The notes under the pieces: generated by a model | Database searches by the model: none | What the model was told of the DNA's origin: nothing | What the model saw: only the letters and a program-made list of their open reading frames with translations | Shown here: in pieces, positions 7,856 to 15,586 of the stretch | Layout: the number at the start of each line of letters is the position of its first letter | Position numbering within the stretch: position 1 is the stretch's first letter | Position numbers and translations under genes: made by a program | From: Rhodocyclaceae bacterium UBA5602 | Lineage (GTDB): Bacteria > Pseudomonadota > Gammaproteobacteria > Burkholderiales > Rhodocyclaceae | Assembly: GCA_002424865.1 (NCBI GenBank) | Contig: DILC01000045.1 | Coordinates: 1-22,600 of the forward strand | Direction of reading: 5' to 3' | DNA: 22,600 nt

Positions 7856-7881
7856 TGCAAGCGTTCAACAACCGCCAGCCA

Positions 7882-8283
7882 TCAAGCCGCTGCAGGCGTC
7901 TCGGCCGCTACGGGTTCCGCAGCGGGCGGCGCAACGGTCGCATCACTTGACGCAGCGGCGCGGCGGTCTTCTTTCATCATGGGCGAAGGCACGGTAATCG
8001 CCTTGCGCATTTTGATGGTCAGATGACGCAGCACGGCATCGTTGAATTTGAATGAGTTTTCCAGCTCAGCCAAGGCTTCGCCATCGCACTCGATGTTCAT
8101 CAGCACGTAATGCGCCTTATGAACCTTTTGAATTGGGTAAGCCATTTGGCGGCGACCCCAGTCTTCCAGGCGGTGGATGACCCCTGCACGTGCGGTAACC
8201 AGCGCTTTGTAGCGCTCGACCATCGCGGGCACTTGCTCGGATTGGTCAGGGTGAACGATAAAAACGATTTCATAATGTCGCAT
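7882..8283 (-). CDS. rpsF: 30S ribosomal protein S6
   Basis: Small-subunit protein partnered with S18. The N-terminus MRHYEIVFIVHPDQSEQ and the WGRRQMAYPIQK and HYVLMNIEC segments are family hallmarks. Length is 133 residues, including an Ala/Pro-rich C-terminal tail of about 25 residues. AAGGAG lies 5 bases before the ATG, a very good ribosome binding site. It heads the operon rpsF-priB-rpsR-rplI and has a good promoter 67 bp upstream. In many bacteria the S6-S18 complex binds its own mRNA leader to limit expression. Confidence 0.97.
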   Translation of the reverse strand: MRHYEIVFIVHPDQSEQVPAMVERYKALVTARAGVIHRLEDWGRRQMAYPIQKVHKAHYVLMNIECDGEALAELENSFKFNDAVLRHLTIKMRKAITVPSPMMKEDRRAAASSDATVAPPAAEPVAAETPAAA

Positions 8284-8312
8284 GCAATCTCCTTTTGGTT
8301 AAGTGAAGCCCC

Positions 8313-8329
8313 CCCGCATGCGTAACGGG
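8313..8329 (-). promoter_or_regulatory. Possible hairpin in the rpsF leader (S6:S18 autoregulation candidate)
   Basis: In the roughly 60-base leader between the predicted transcription start and rpsF, the minus strand can form a CCCG/CGGG stem (8329-8326 with 8316-8313) and a run of seven G follows its 5' base. The known S6:S18 leader motif is GC-rich with an exposed CCG, so this is a candidate only; I cannot fit the full consensus. Confidence 0.22.
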
Positions 8330-8349
8330 TGGAGCAAGGTGAGCCCGCG

Positions 8350-8378
8350 ACTATAGCAGGCAATGATGCCCAGGGCAA
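8350..8378 (-). promoter_or_regulatory. Promoter of the rpsF operon
   Basis: On the minus strand TTGCCC (8378-8373) and TATAGT (8355-8350) are separated by exactly 17 bp, matching 4/6 and 5/6 sigma-70 consensus bases. The predicted start near 8343 leaves a leader of about 60 bases before rpsF. This is the best two-box promoter in the window. Confidence 0.7.
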
Positions 8379-8488
8379 GCAAAAATTCAATGCCATGCGC
8401 GACAATTTGCCAAAGGTTCAATCAGTTAGCGCAGCCATCGGCTTTTTTGCCCATGCGCCCATGCATAATATTGACTAGAATCATCGCC

Positions 8489-9508
8489 ATGCTAGATAAG
8501 CGCTCGCAAACCCTGCTCAAAACCCTGATTGAGAATTACATTGCCGATGGCCAGCCAGTAGGCTCGCGCACGCTGGCCATGCGCTCAAACCTGGACCTGT
8601 CGCCCGCCACCATCCGCAATGTGATGTCCGACCTGGAAGAAATGGGCTTCATTACCAGCCCACACACCTCCGCTGGCCGCATCCCTACCTCCTTGGGCTA
8701 TCGGCTGTTTATTGACTCGCTGCTTACCGTTCGCCCCCTCAACGATACGGATTTATCGGAAATCCAGGGTGCGATACAGCCCGACCAACCGCAGCGCGTG
8801 ATCAGCCATGCCTCCCAATTGCTCTCGCAACTTACCTCATTCGCGGGCGTGGTGGTAGCGCCGCGCCGACAACAGCCGCGCATTCGGCAAATCGAGTTCT
8901 TAAGCCTGTCGGACAAGCGCATCCTGCTCATTATCGTCACCGACAATGGCGACGTGCAAAACCGCATCCTCTTCACCCAGCGCAACTACACCCCGGCAGA
9001 ATTGACCTATGCGGCAAACTACCTGAACCAGAATTGCGTAGGACTTGCCTTCGACCAGATCCGCACGCGTGTCACGGAAGAGTTAAGCCAGCTCCGCTCG
9101 GACATGTCCACCCTCATGTCGGCGGCTTTGGATGCAGGCAACCAAGTGATGGCCGACACCGCCGACCAATACGTGATCAGTGGCGAGCGCAACTTGCTGG
9201 GCGTAGAAGACCTGGCCTCCAACATGACACGCATCCGCCGCTTGTTTGACTTGTTCGAGCAAAAAACCCATTTAGCGCAGCTGTTGGCCTTATCGGATCA
9301 GGCCGAAGGCGTGCAGGTGTTCATTGGCGGCGAATCCGGCATTGCGCCGCTGGATGAATGCAGCGTGGTGGCCGCCCCGTATGAAGTTGACGGACATGTC
9401 GTGGGTTCCATCGGCGTGATTGGCCCGACCCGCATGGCCTATGAGCGGGTAATCCCGATTGTGGATATCACGGCCAAACTGCTGTCTTCCGCGCTCTCGG
9501 CGCCATAA
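8489..9508 (+). CDS. hrcA: Heat-inducible transcription repressor HrcA
   Basis: Represses chaperone genes by binding CIRCE operators; GroEL assists its folding in known systems. The chosen ATG gives 339 residues and begins MLDKRSQTLLKTLIENYI, the normal family N-terminus; an upstream in-frame ATG at 8363 adds unrelated sequence. The N-terminal winged helix holds SPATIRNVMSDLEEMGFI (about 38-55) followed by SAGRIPTSLGYRLFID. The GAF-like regulatory region and the C-terminal GSIGVIGPTRMAYERVIP segment are present. The ribosome binding site is weak. No CIRCE element is seen nearby, so it need not repress itself. It is divergent from rpsF and 46 bp ahead of hemH. Confidence 0.96.
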   Translation: MLDKRSQTLLKTLIENYIADGQPVGSRTLAMRSNLDLSPATIRNVMSDLEEMGFITSPHTSAGRIPTSLGYRLFIDSLLTVRPLNDTDLSEIQGAIQPDQPQRVISHASQLLSQLTSFAGVVVAPRRQQPRIRQIEFLSLSDKRILLIIVTDNGDVQNRILFTQRNYTPAELTYAANYLNQNCVGLAFDQIRTRVTEELSQLRSDMSTLMSAALDAGNQVMADTADQYVISGERNLLGVEDLASNMTRIRRLFDLFEQKTHLAQLLALSDQAEGVQVFIGGESGIAPLDECSVVAAPYEVDGHVVGSIGVIGPTRMAYERVIPIVDITAKLLSSALSAP

Positions 9509-9554
9509 GCCGCATCACACTTGAACTTAAAAACTTAACACGCACAAAAAACCT

Positions 9555-10640
9555 ATGCCCCGCTACATCCCTGAACCTGCACATCTGCATGGTGCGGCAC
9601 AGAAAACGGCTGTTTTGCTGGTGAATTTAGGCACGCCGGACGCACCCACGCCCTCCGCCTTGCGGCGCTATCTCAAGCAGTTCTTGTGGGATCCGCGCGT
9701 CGTTGACATCCCGCGCGCGCTCTGGTGGCTGATTTTGAATGGCATCATCCTGAATTTGCGCCCCGCCAAGTCTGCGGCAAAGTACGCAAAAATCTGGCTC
9801 GCCGAGGGCTCGCCCCTGCGCGTACACACGGCGCGGCAAGCCAAGTTGCTAAAGGGGCTGCTAGGCCAGCGTGGCCATGCCGATATCGACGTTGCCTACG
9901 CCATGCGTTACGGCAAGCCGTCCATTGCCAGTACCCTGAATGAACTCAAAAACCGCAGCGTTGAGCGTGTCCTGATTCTCCCCTTGTATCCACAATACGC
10001 CGCCAGCACAACGGCGAGCGTAATGGACGCTGTTGCCAACTGGGTCAAAACCACACGCAATCCGCCGGAATTACGCTTTATCAAGCAATACCCTGATCAC
10101 CCCGGCTACATTGCGGCGCTGGCCAATAGCGTGAAGGAGCAGTGGACAACCCATGGCCGCGGTGAGCGTCTGGTGATGAGCTTTCATGGCCTGCCGCAAC
10201 GCTCCCTTGCCCTGGGCGACCCGTACTTTTGCCTGTGCCAGAAAACCGGCCGCTTGTTGGCCGAGGCTTTGGGCTTAGCGAAAGAAGACTACCTCATCAC
10301 CTTTCAATCGCGTTTTGGCAAAGCCAGATGGCTAGAGCCCTACACCCAGGCCACGCTGGAAAAACTGGCCGGTGCAGGCATCCGGCGCGTGGATGTGATC
10401 TGCCCGGGTTTTGTCGCAGATTGCCTGGAGACGCTGGAAGAAATTGCGCTCGAATGCAAAGACGCCTTTGCCGCCGCCGGGGGCCAGACCTTTTCCTATA
10501 TCCCGTGCCTGAATGAGCGTGCCGACTGGATCACTGCCCTGGGCGACATGGCGGCCACGCACATGGCGGGCTGGCCATTGGATGCGGTGGTGAATCAAGC
10601 AGCAGACGAACGTGCCCGATACCTGGGTGCCAAGCACTAG
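9555..10640 (+). CDS. hemH: Ferrochelatase
   Basis: Inserts ferrous iron into protoporphyrin IX in the last step of haem synthesis. The N-terminal LLVNLGTPDAPT (21-32) is a family hallmark. The catalytic histidine is H211 in SFHGLP and the partner acid is E292 in CPGFVADCLETLEE. The C-terminal end (CLNERADWITAL) is also typical. Length is 361 residues, as in proteobacteria. It lies 46 bp after hrcA in the same direction, an order common in betaproteobacteria, and is likely cotranscribed. The ribosome binding site is poor. It ends 18 bp before the convergent HD-GYP gene, leaving no room for a terminator between them. Confidence 0.96.
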   Translation: MPRYIPEPAHLHGAAQKTAVLLVNLGTPDAPTPSALRRYLKQFLWDPRVVDIPRALWWLILNGIILNLRPAKSAAKYAKIWLAEGSPLRVHTARQAKLLKGLLGQRGHADIDVAYAMRYGKPSIASTLNELKNRSVERVLILPLYPQYAASTTASVMDAVANWVKTTRNPPELRFIKQYPDHPGYIAALANSVKEQWTTHGRGERLVMSFHGLPQRSLALGDPYFCLCQKTGRLLAEALGLAKEDYLITFQSRFGKARWLEPYTQATLEKLAGAGIRRVDVICPGFVADCLETLEEIALECKDAFAAAGGQTFSYIPCLNERADWITALGDMAATHMAGWPLDAVVNQAADERARYLGAKH

Positions 10641-10658
10641 CGCAATCAGCTTGCCGCA

Positions 10659-11891
10659 TCAAGACGCCCAAAGATTTTCAACCTGCTTTAATCCCCACGC
10701 CTCGGCCCTCTCGCGGCTAAGGATTTTGTCTTTTACCCCAGGCTGGGAAAGATCAACCAATTCATTGGGTATGTGGGCCATGGCCCTGGTTGAGAAAAAC
10801 ACCTTGACCTGCGGGTGCAGCAAGGATTTTTCCGACTGCTCAACCACCACTCCGAGCCTGCCTGACGCCAGGCGAACCAGGGAACCAATCGGATAGATCC
10901 CCAGGCATTTGACAAAAGCCTGAAAAACCCTCTGGTCAAAGTGCCCATCGCACCACTCAGCCATTTTGCTGATGGAGATGGCCGGATCCCAGCCTGGCTT
11001 GTACGGGCGATTGGAGGTAATGGCATCATAAACATCGCATACGGCGCCCATCTTGGCGTACAGGCTGATTTCATCGCCCTGCAGACGCTTGGGGTAGCCC
11101 GTGCCATCGGTTTTTTCATGGTGATGCAGAACCACATCAAGCGGAATCTCACCCACGGTGGTATGCGCCAGCAATGTATCAAAGCCCAATTGCGGATGGC
11201 TTTTAATGACGGCAAACTCGTCATCCGTGAGCTTGCCCGGTTTGTTCAACACACTCATCGGAATATGCGCCTTGCCTAAATCATGCAGCAAACCCGCCAC
11301 GCCAAGCGCTTTGACTACGTCATCATTCAAATCCAGCTGACGCCCCAAAGCAGTCATCAAGGCGCAAACAGCCACTGAATGCAGGTAGGTGTAATCATCT
11401 GCATTCTTTAACCGGGCAAGGCTGATAAGCGCGCCTGAATTGCGCATGACCGACCCGGAAATCTCAGCGACCACAGCGCCTGCCGCTTCCATAGAAATGG
11501 CATTACCCATGCGGACATCCTGAAACATTTCAATGACGGCGGCTTTGGCGAGCGCGCAAATCTTTTCTGCGCGCAACAATTCTTCAGCCATCGGTGCTTT
11601 CTGGGGCAACTGAGGTGGCGCCCCTGTGCGCAGCAAAGTGCGATCCACCGCATGCTCAATATCAGCATCAGAAGCGGCCTCCATGACGGTTTCAGCCGCA
11701 GGCACATCACCCCCCCTGCTGACATCAATCCACACCTCGGTGATGTCGCTTTCTTTTTTAATCCTGCGCAAGTCTGCCGGATCGCTCAGCTTGAACTGCG
11801 AACGCCAGAAAGGGTGCTCCATCCAGGAACCACAAAACTCATGGATGTACATGCCTACCCGCAAATGCTCAACGCTGACCTTTTTCAACAT
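10659..11891 (-). CDS. HD-GYP cyclic-di-GMP phosphodiesterase with DUF3391 N-terminus
   Basis: Predicted to hydrolyse cyclic-di-GMP, lowering the signal that favours biofilm over motility. The ATG at 11891 gives 410 residues starting MLKKVSVEHLRVGMYIHEFCG, the usual DUF3391 start; a longer frame from 12065 is open but its extra 58 residues look non-coding. DUF3391 covers about 3-130. The HD-GYP domain (about 150-325) has YLHS (H171), LLHDLGK (H203, D204), HHHE (256-259) and TDGTGYP (261-267), so the catalytic residues appear intact. There is no membrane segment or receiver domain, so the protein should be cytosolic. A C-terminal segment of about 80 residues follows. It is convergent with hemH. 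Confidence 0.9.
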   Translation of the reverse strand: MLKKVSVEHLRVGMYIHEFCGSWMEHPFWRSQFKLSDPADLRRIKKESDITEVWIDVSRGGDVPAAETVMEAASDADIEHAVDRTLLRTGAPPQLPQKAPMAEELLRAEKICALAKAAVIEMFQDVRMGNAISMEAAGAVVAEISGSVMRNSGALISLARLKNADDYTYLHSVAVCALMTALGRQLDLNDDVVKALGVAGLLHDLGKAHIPMSVLNKPGKLTDDEFAVIKSHPQLGFDTLLAHTTVGEIPLDVVLHHHEKTDGTGYPKRLQGDEISLYAKMGAVCDVYDAITSNRPYKPGWDPAISISKMAEWCDGHFDQRVFQAFVKCLGIYPIGSLVRLASGRLGVVVEQSEKSLLHPQVKVFFSTRAMAHIPNELVDLSQPGVKDKILSRERAEAWGLKQVENLWAS

Positions 11892-11991
11892 ACCCGATGT
11901 CCCAAAATAAGAAAGAAGGCCAGCCAACAAAAGCCGCCCCTTGTGCGTGTCCCCCTGTAAGTGCTCCCTTGCTTGCGCCCCCCTTGTACGT

Positions 11992-12282
11992 TCAGATTCT
12001 AATGCGGGACTTGGCGACATAGAGAAAACATCCAACCTGGAAGCCGCCCCGGGAAGGGAGAACAAATGATTGAAAGACTTGGCCTGGGCAAGGCAAACAA
12101 GAAAAAAGTCGGTGCTGGCAAGACGGCGGAAAAATCATGGCGCCGCAAGAGGTCGGCATGACCCGCTGACGAAAGAAGGCACACGCCGCCGCCAGGCCCA
12201 ATACCCCCCCAAAAACCGTGCCGAATAAAGCCATCCCAGCCAGTGTCCATGCCTTTTTCTCTTGCCGCCAGGATCCAGGCAT
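11992..12282 (-). CDS. Possible small membrane protein, doubtful
   Basis: A 96-codon frame on the minus strand whose N-terminal half could be a real peptide: after a charged start (MPGSWRQEKKAW) comes one hydrophobic stretch, about residues 14-37, ending in FFRQR. The remainder is Cys/Pro/Phe-rich with no domain I recognise and lies antisense to a short plus-strand ORF that has a far better ribosome binding site. A seven-G run falls within the hydrophobic codons. Probably at most the first part is meaningful. Confidence 0.15.
   Translation of the reverse strand: MPGSWRQEKKAWTLAGMALFGTVFGGVLGLAAACAFFRQRVMPTSCGAMIFPPSCQHRLFSCLPCPGQVFQSFVLPSRGGFQVGCFLYVAKSRIRI
12066..12161 (+). CDS. Possible 31-residue basic peptide
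   Basis: The ORF starts MIERLGLGKANKKK and ends SWRRKRSA, with about ten Lys/Arg and two Glu, so it would be strongly basic and soluble. Its AAGGGAG ribosome binding site ends 5 bases before the ATG, one of the best in the window and much better than that of leuS downstream. The stop overlaps another ATG (ATGA), but that frame closes after three codons. I recognise no family. It lies 198 bp ahead of leuS, so it could be a free-standing small protein or a leader peptide; no leucine codon run suggests classical attenuation (only two Leu codons). No clear promoter was found. Confidence 0.3.
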   Translation: MIERLGLGKANKKKVGAGKTAEKSWRRKRSA

Positions 12283-12288
12283 GCCTAT

Positions 12289-12312
12289 AAGCCCCGTGTG
12301 AAGCCCCTTGTG
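12289..12312. repeat. Tandem 12-bp repeat at the leuS -35 region
   Basis: AAGCCCCGTGTG (12289-12300) is followed directly by AAGCCCCTTGTG (12301-12312), differing at one base. The pair ends 6 bp before a perfect TATAAT, so the second copy overlaps where the -35 box should be. Confidence 0.75.
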
Positions 12313-12318
12313 GCTGGG

Positions 12319-12324
12319 TATAAT
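12319..12324 (+). promoter_or_regulatory. leuS -10 box
   Basis: A perfect TATAAT lies 34 bp before the leuS ATG, giving a predicted start near 12331. No good -35 hexamer is seen 16-18 bp upstream; the DNA there is the 12-bp tandem repeat. An activator or a -10-driven promoter is possible. Confidence 0.5.
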
Positions 12325-12358
12325 TCCGCCTTTCGCCTTTCATTGAACATCCCCGGCC

Positions 12359-15001
12359 ATGCAGGAAAAATATCAACCGTCTGACATCGAACAGGCTGCA
12401 CAATCCTTTTGGAACGCCGCGCAGAGTTTTCGCGCCACTGAATCTGGCGACAAGCCCAAATACTATTGCCTGTCGATGTTCCCCTACCCCTCGGGCAAAC
12501 TGCACATGGGGCATGTGCGCAACTACACCCTGGGCGATGTGCTCTCGCGGCAGCACCGCATGCGCGGCTACAACGTGCTGCAACCCATGGGCTGGGACGC
12601 GTTTGGCCTGCCAGCGGAAAACGCCGCCATGCAAAATAATGTGCCGCCGGCGCAATGGACGAATGAAAACATTGCCTACATGAAAAAACAGTTGCAGTCC
12701 CTGGGCTTTGCCATTGACTGGCAGCGCGAACTGGCCACCTGCCAGCCCGAGTATTACCGGTGGAACCAATGGCTGTTTTTGCGCATGCTGGAAAAAGGCA
12801 TTGCCTACAAAAAAACCCAGGTCGTGAATTGGGATCCGGTCGATCAAACCGTGCTAGCCAACGAGCAGGTGATTGACGGGCGCGGCTGGCGTACCGGCGC
12901 CGTGGTTGAAAAACGCGAAATCCCCGGCTATTACCTGGCCATCACGCGCTATGCCGATGAGCTTTTATCCTCGCTGGATACCCTGCCCGGCTGGCCCGAG
13001 CGCGTTAAAACCATGCAGGCCAACTGGATCGGCAAGAGCACTGGCGTGCGCTTTGCGTTCCCCTACGCCATCGACGGCAAGGAAGAAAAATTGTGGGTGT
13101 ACACCACGCGTGCCGACACCATCATGGGGGTGACGTTTTGCACCGTGGCGGCAGAACACCCGCTGGCTACCCGCGCGGCACAAAACAACCCGGCGCTTGC
13201 CGCGTTTATTGAAGAATGCAAGCAGGGCTCGGTCATGGAAGCGGATATGGCCACCATGGAAAAAAAAGGCATGCCCACGGGGCTGTTCGTCACCCATCCA
13301 CTGACCAAAGAGCCCCTGGAAGTCTGGGTAGGCAACTATGTCTTGATGAATTATGGCGATGGCGCGGTGATGGCTGTGCCAGCGCATGACGAGCGCGACT
13401 TTCTATTTGCCAAAAAATACCATTTGCCGATCAAACCCGTGGTCGCGGTGGCAGGCGAGACCTTTTCGCTGGATGCCTGGCAAGACTGGTATGCCGACAA
13501 GCAACGCGGTGTGTGCGTGAACTCCGGGCCATATGACGGCTTGAATTTCACTGCGGCAGTCGCTGCCGTGGCAGCTGACCTGACCGGACTCAACCTGGGC
13601 GGCACGCAAGTGCATTACCGCCTGCGCGACTGGGGCGTCTCGCGGCAACGCTACTGGGGTTGCCCCATCCCGCTGATCCATTGCGCTGCCTGCGGCACGG
13701 TGCCTGTGCCTGATGATCAGTTGCCAGTGGAGTTGCCCACCGATTGCGTGCCGGATGGTTCGGGCAATCCGCTCGCCAAACGCGCTGATTTCGTCAACTG
13801 CGCCTGCCCCAAATGCGGCCAACCCGCGCGGCGCGAGACGGACACCATGGACACCTTTGTTGATTCCTCCTGGTATTACGCCCGCTACTGCGCGCAGGAC
13901 AATGCCAACGCCATGGTGGATGGGCGCACCAACCACTGGATGCCGGTAGATCAATACATCGGCGGCATTGAGCACGCAATTCTGCACCTCCTCTACTCGC
14001 GTTTCTGGACCAAGGTGATGAGGGACTTGGGCTTGGTGAATTATGACGAGCCCTTTGCCAACCTGCTCACCCAAGGCATGGTGCTCAACCACATCTTTTC
14101 GCGGCGCACCGCGCAAGGCGGCATTGCCTACTTTGCCCCGGAAGAACTGGACTTGATCAAAGACGAGGCCGGCCGCATCACCGGCGCCACCGCCAAGGCG
14201 GATGGCCAGCCGGTGGATTACCAGGGCATAGGCACGATGTCCAAATCCAAGCGCAACGGGGTTGACCCGCAGGCCTTGATCGAGACCTACGGCGCGGATA
14301 CGGCGCGCTTTTTCATGATGTTCGCCGCCCCGCCGGAGCAGACTTTGGAGTGGGCTGACTCGGGCGTCGATGGCGCCGCGCGCTTTTTGCGCCGCGTGTG
14401 GTCCATGGGCTACCGGCTGAAAAATTGCATTGATGTTTCGGCCAACCTCGCCGCCAAACCACCCGGCCCACTGCCGGAACCCATCGCCGCCCTGCGCCGG
14501 GAAATTCACTTGCAACTGCGCCAGGCGAACTACGACTTTGCTAAACATCAATTCAATACCGTAGCCTCCAGCGCCATGAAAATGCTGAACAGCATGGAAA
14601 AGGCCTTGCAGGATGCGGCAAACGACTTCACCCAAACCCCGGCGGGCGTTGCCGTCATCACCGAGTGCCTGGGCATCCTGCTGCGCCTGCTCTCGCCAAT
14701 CACCCCGCACATCTGCCACACGCTGTGGCGCGGGCTGGGCTATGGCGACGACATTCTCAACGCCCCCTGGCCTGAACCCGAAGAAGCGGCGCTGGTGCAC
14801 AATGAGCTTGAACTGGTGCTGCAAATCAACGGCAAGCACCGTGGCAACCTGCGCATAAAAGTCGGCGCTGACGGCACGGCGGATCGGGCTGACATTGAAG
14901 CCGCCGCCCTGGCTTCTGAAGTTGCGCAAAAGTTCATGGCAGGCAGCCCGGCGAAAAAAGTGGTTGTTGTGCCGGGACGCCTGGTGAATATTGTCATTTA
15001 A
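12359..15001 (+). CDS. leuS: Leucyl-tRNA synthetase
   Basis: Charges tRNA-Leu with leucine in the cytosol. It has 880 residues (E. coli: 860). The class I HIGH motif reads HMGH (49-52) after FPYPSGKL. The editing (CP1) domain has the Thr-rich TTRADTIMGVTF segment and AVPAHDERDF with its conserved Asp. A Cys pair CAAC...CPKC frames a zinc-ribbon-like insert before DTFVDSSWYYARY. The KMSKS loop reads TMSKS (626-630): the first Lys is Thr, while the catalytically central Lys629 is kept. The anticodon-binding and C-terminal domains are complete. The ribosome binding site is weak. It heads a probable leuS-lptE-holA-proA transcript. Confidence 0.97.
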   Translation: MQEKYQPSDIEQAAQSFWNAAQSFRATESGDKPKYYCLSMFPYPSGKLHMGHVRNYTLGDVLSRQHRMRGYNVLQPMGWDAFGLPAENAAMQNNVPPAQWTNENIAYMKKQLQSLGFAIDWQRELATCQPEYYRWNQWLFLRMLEKGIAYKKTQVVNWDPVDQTVLANEQVIDGRGWRTGAVVEKREIPGYYLAITRYADELLSSLDTLPGWPERVKTMQANWIGKSTGVRFAFPYAIDGKEEKLWVYTTRADTIMGVTFCTVAAEHPLATRAAQNNPALAAFIEECKQGSVMEADMATMEKKGMPTGLFVTHPLTKEPLEVWVGNYVLMNYGDGAVMAVPAHDERDFLFAKKYHLPIKPVVAVAGETFSLDAWQDWYADKQRGVCVNSGPYDGLNFTAAVAAVAADLTGLNLGGTQVHYRLRDWGVSRQRYWGCPIPLIHCAACGTVPVPDDQLPVELPTDCVPDGSGNPLAKRADFVNCACPKCGQPARRETDTMDTFVDSSWYYARYCAQDNANAMVDGRTNHWMPVDQYIGGIEHAILHLLYSRFWTKVMRDLGLVNYDEPFANLLTQGMVLNHIFSRRTAQGGIAYFAPEELDLIKDEAGRITGATAKADGQPVDYQGIGTMSKSKRNGVDPQALIETYGADTARFFMMFAAPPEQTLEWADSGVDGAARFLRRVWSMGYRLKNCIDVSANLAAKPPGPLPEPIAALRREIHLQLRQANYDFAKHQFNTVASSAMKMLNSMEKALQDAANDFTQTPAGVAVITECLGILLRLLSPITPHICHTLWRGLGYGDDILNAPWPEPEEAALVHNELELVLQINGKHRGNLRIKVGADGTADRADIEAAALASEVAQKFMAGSPAKKVVVVPGRLVNIVI

Positions 15002-15043
15002 TGCAGCCTTAAAACCCTGCTGCGGAAGGTTCAAGGAAAACCC

Positions 15044-15586
15044 ATGCCAAACCCCAAGCGCGCCACCCAGATGTTGTTGTTGCTGGTTTTAAGCGGCATG
15101 CTCGCCGCCTGCGGCTTTCAGTTGCGCGGCAGTTACGGTTTGCCGTTTAAAACCATGAGCATTGCGCTCGCCCCCAGCTCGGCGCTGTATGCGCAAATAA
15201 AGCGCGGCATTGAAGCGTCCACCGCAACGCGCGTGGTGGATGACCCAAAAGAGGCCGAAGCCAACCTCATCGTGCTGGGCGACCGGCAAGAAAAAGTCAT
15301 CCTGTCGTTAAACGCCGCTGGCCGCGCGAGGGAATATGATCTCGTGCGCACCTTCACCTTTAAAGTCACCGCTGCCGACAGCACCGAGCTCCTGCCACCC
15401 AGCCGCATCACCCTGCGGCGTGACATGACCTTTAACGATGATCAGGTGCTCTCCAAAGAGTCCGAAGAAGCCCTGCTCTGGCGCGACATGCAAAGCGACT
15501 TGATTCAGCAGGTGTTGCGCAGGCTCTCGTCCATCCACCTTGTCCATAACGCAGCAGAGGGTGCCGCCCATGCAGCTACGCCTTGA
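15044..15586 (+). CDS. lptE: LPS-assembly lipoprotein LptE
   Basis: Outer-membrane lipoprotein that plugs the LptD barrel and helps place lipopolysaccharide in the outer leaflet. It has a lipoprotein signal with lipobox LAAC (C23) followed by GFQLRGSYGLPFKTM, a strong family signature. Length is 180 residues. The AAGGA ribosome binding site lies 7-8 bases upstream of the ATG. Its position between leuS and holA is the usual one in beta- and gammaproteobacteria. Its end overlaps the start of holA by 17 bp, suggesting coupled translation. The C-terminal tail is Ala-rich, as is common. Confidence 0.93.
   Translation: MPNPKRATQMLLLLVLSGMLAACGFQLRGSYGLPFKTMSIALAPSSALYAQIKRGIEASTATRVVDDPKEAEANLIVLGDRQEKVILSLNAAGRAREYDLVRTFTFKVTAADSTELLPPSRITLRRDMTFNDDQVLSKESEEALLWRDMQSDLIQQVLRRLSSIHLVHNAAEGAAHAATP

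Larger units (their letters stand above)
11892..12358. other. 467-bp gap between the HD-GYP gene and leuS
   Basis: This is the only long stretch without an assured gene. It should hold the promoters of the divergent HD-GYP gene and leuS. It also contains a short plus-strand ORF with a strong ribosome binding site (12066-12161), an overlapping minus-strand frame with one hydrophobic segment (11992-12282), a seven-C run (12204-12210), a 12-bp tandem repeat (12289-12312) and a perfect TATAAT (12319-12324). I see no tRNA or terminator. No convincing promoter for the HD-GYP gene was found; TAGAAT at 12003-11998 (minus) lacks a -35 partner. Confidence 0.6.

Noticed and set aside
8284..8488. CIRCE operator for HrcA autoregulation
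   Set aside because: No TTAGCACTC-N9-GAGTGCTAA or close variant was found between rpsF and hrcA.
11892..12065. N-terminal extension of the HD-GYP protein to an ATG at 12065
   Set aside because: The family N-terminus MLKKVSVEHLRVGMYIHE starts at 11891; the extra 58 residues look non-coding and overlap the short plus-strand ORF.
11999..12847. 282-codon minus-strand frame running from leuS into the upstream gap
   Set aside because: Two thirds is antisense to the conserved leuS N-terminus, and the sequence shows no domain.
13403..15034. 543-codon frame antisense to leuS
   Set aside because: It lies fully opposite a complete LeuRS gene with all motifs, has no recognisable domain and reflects GC-rich codon bias.
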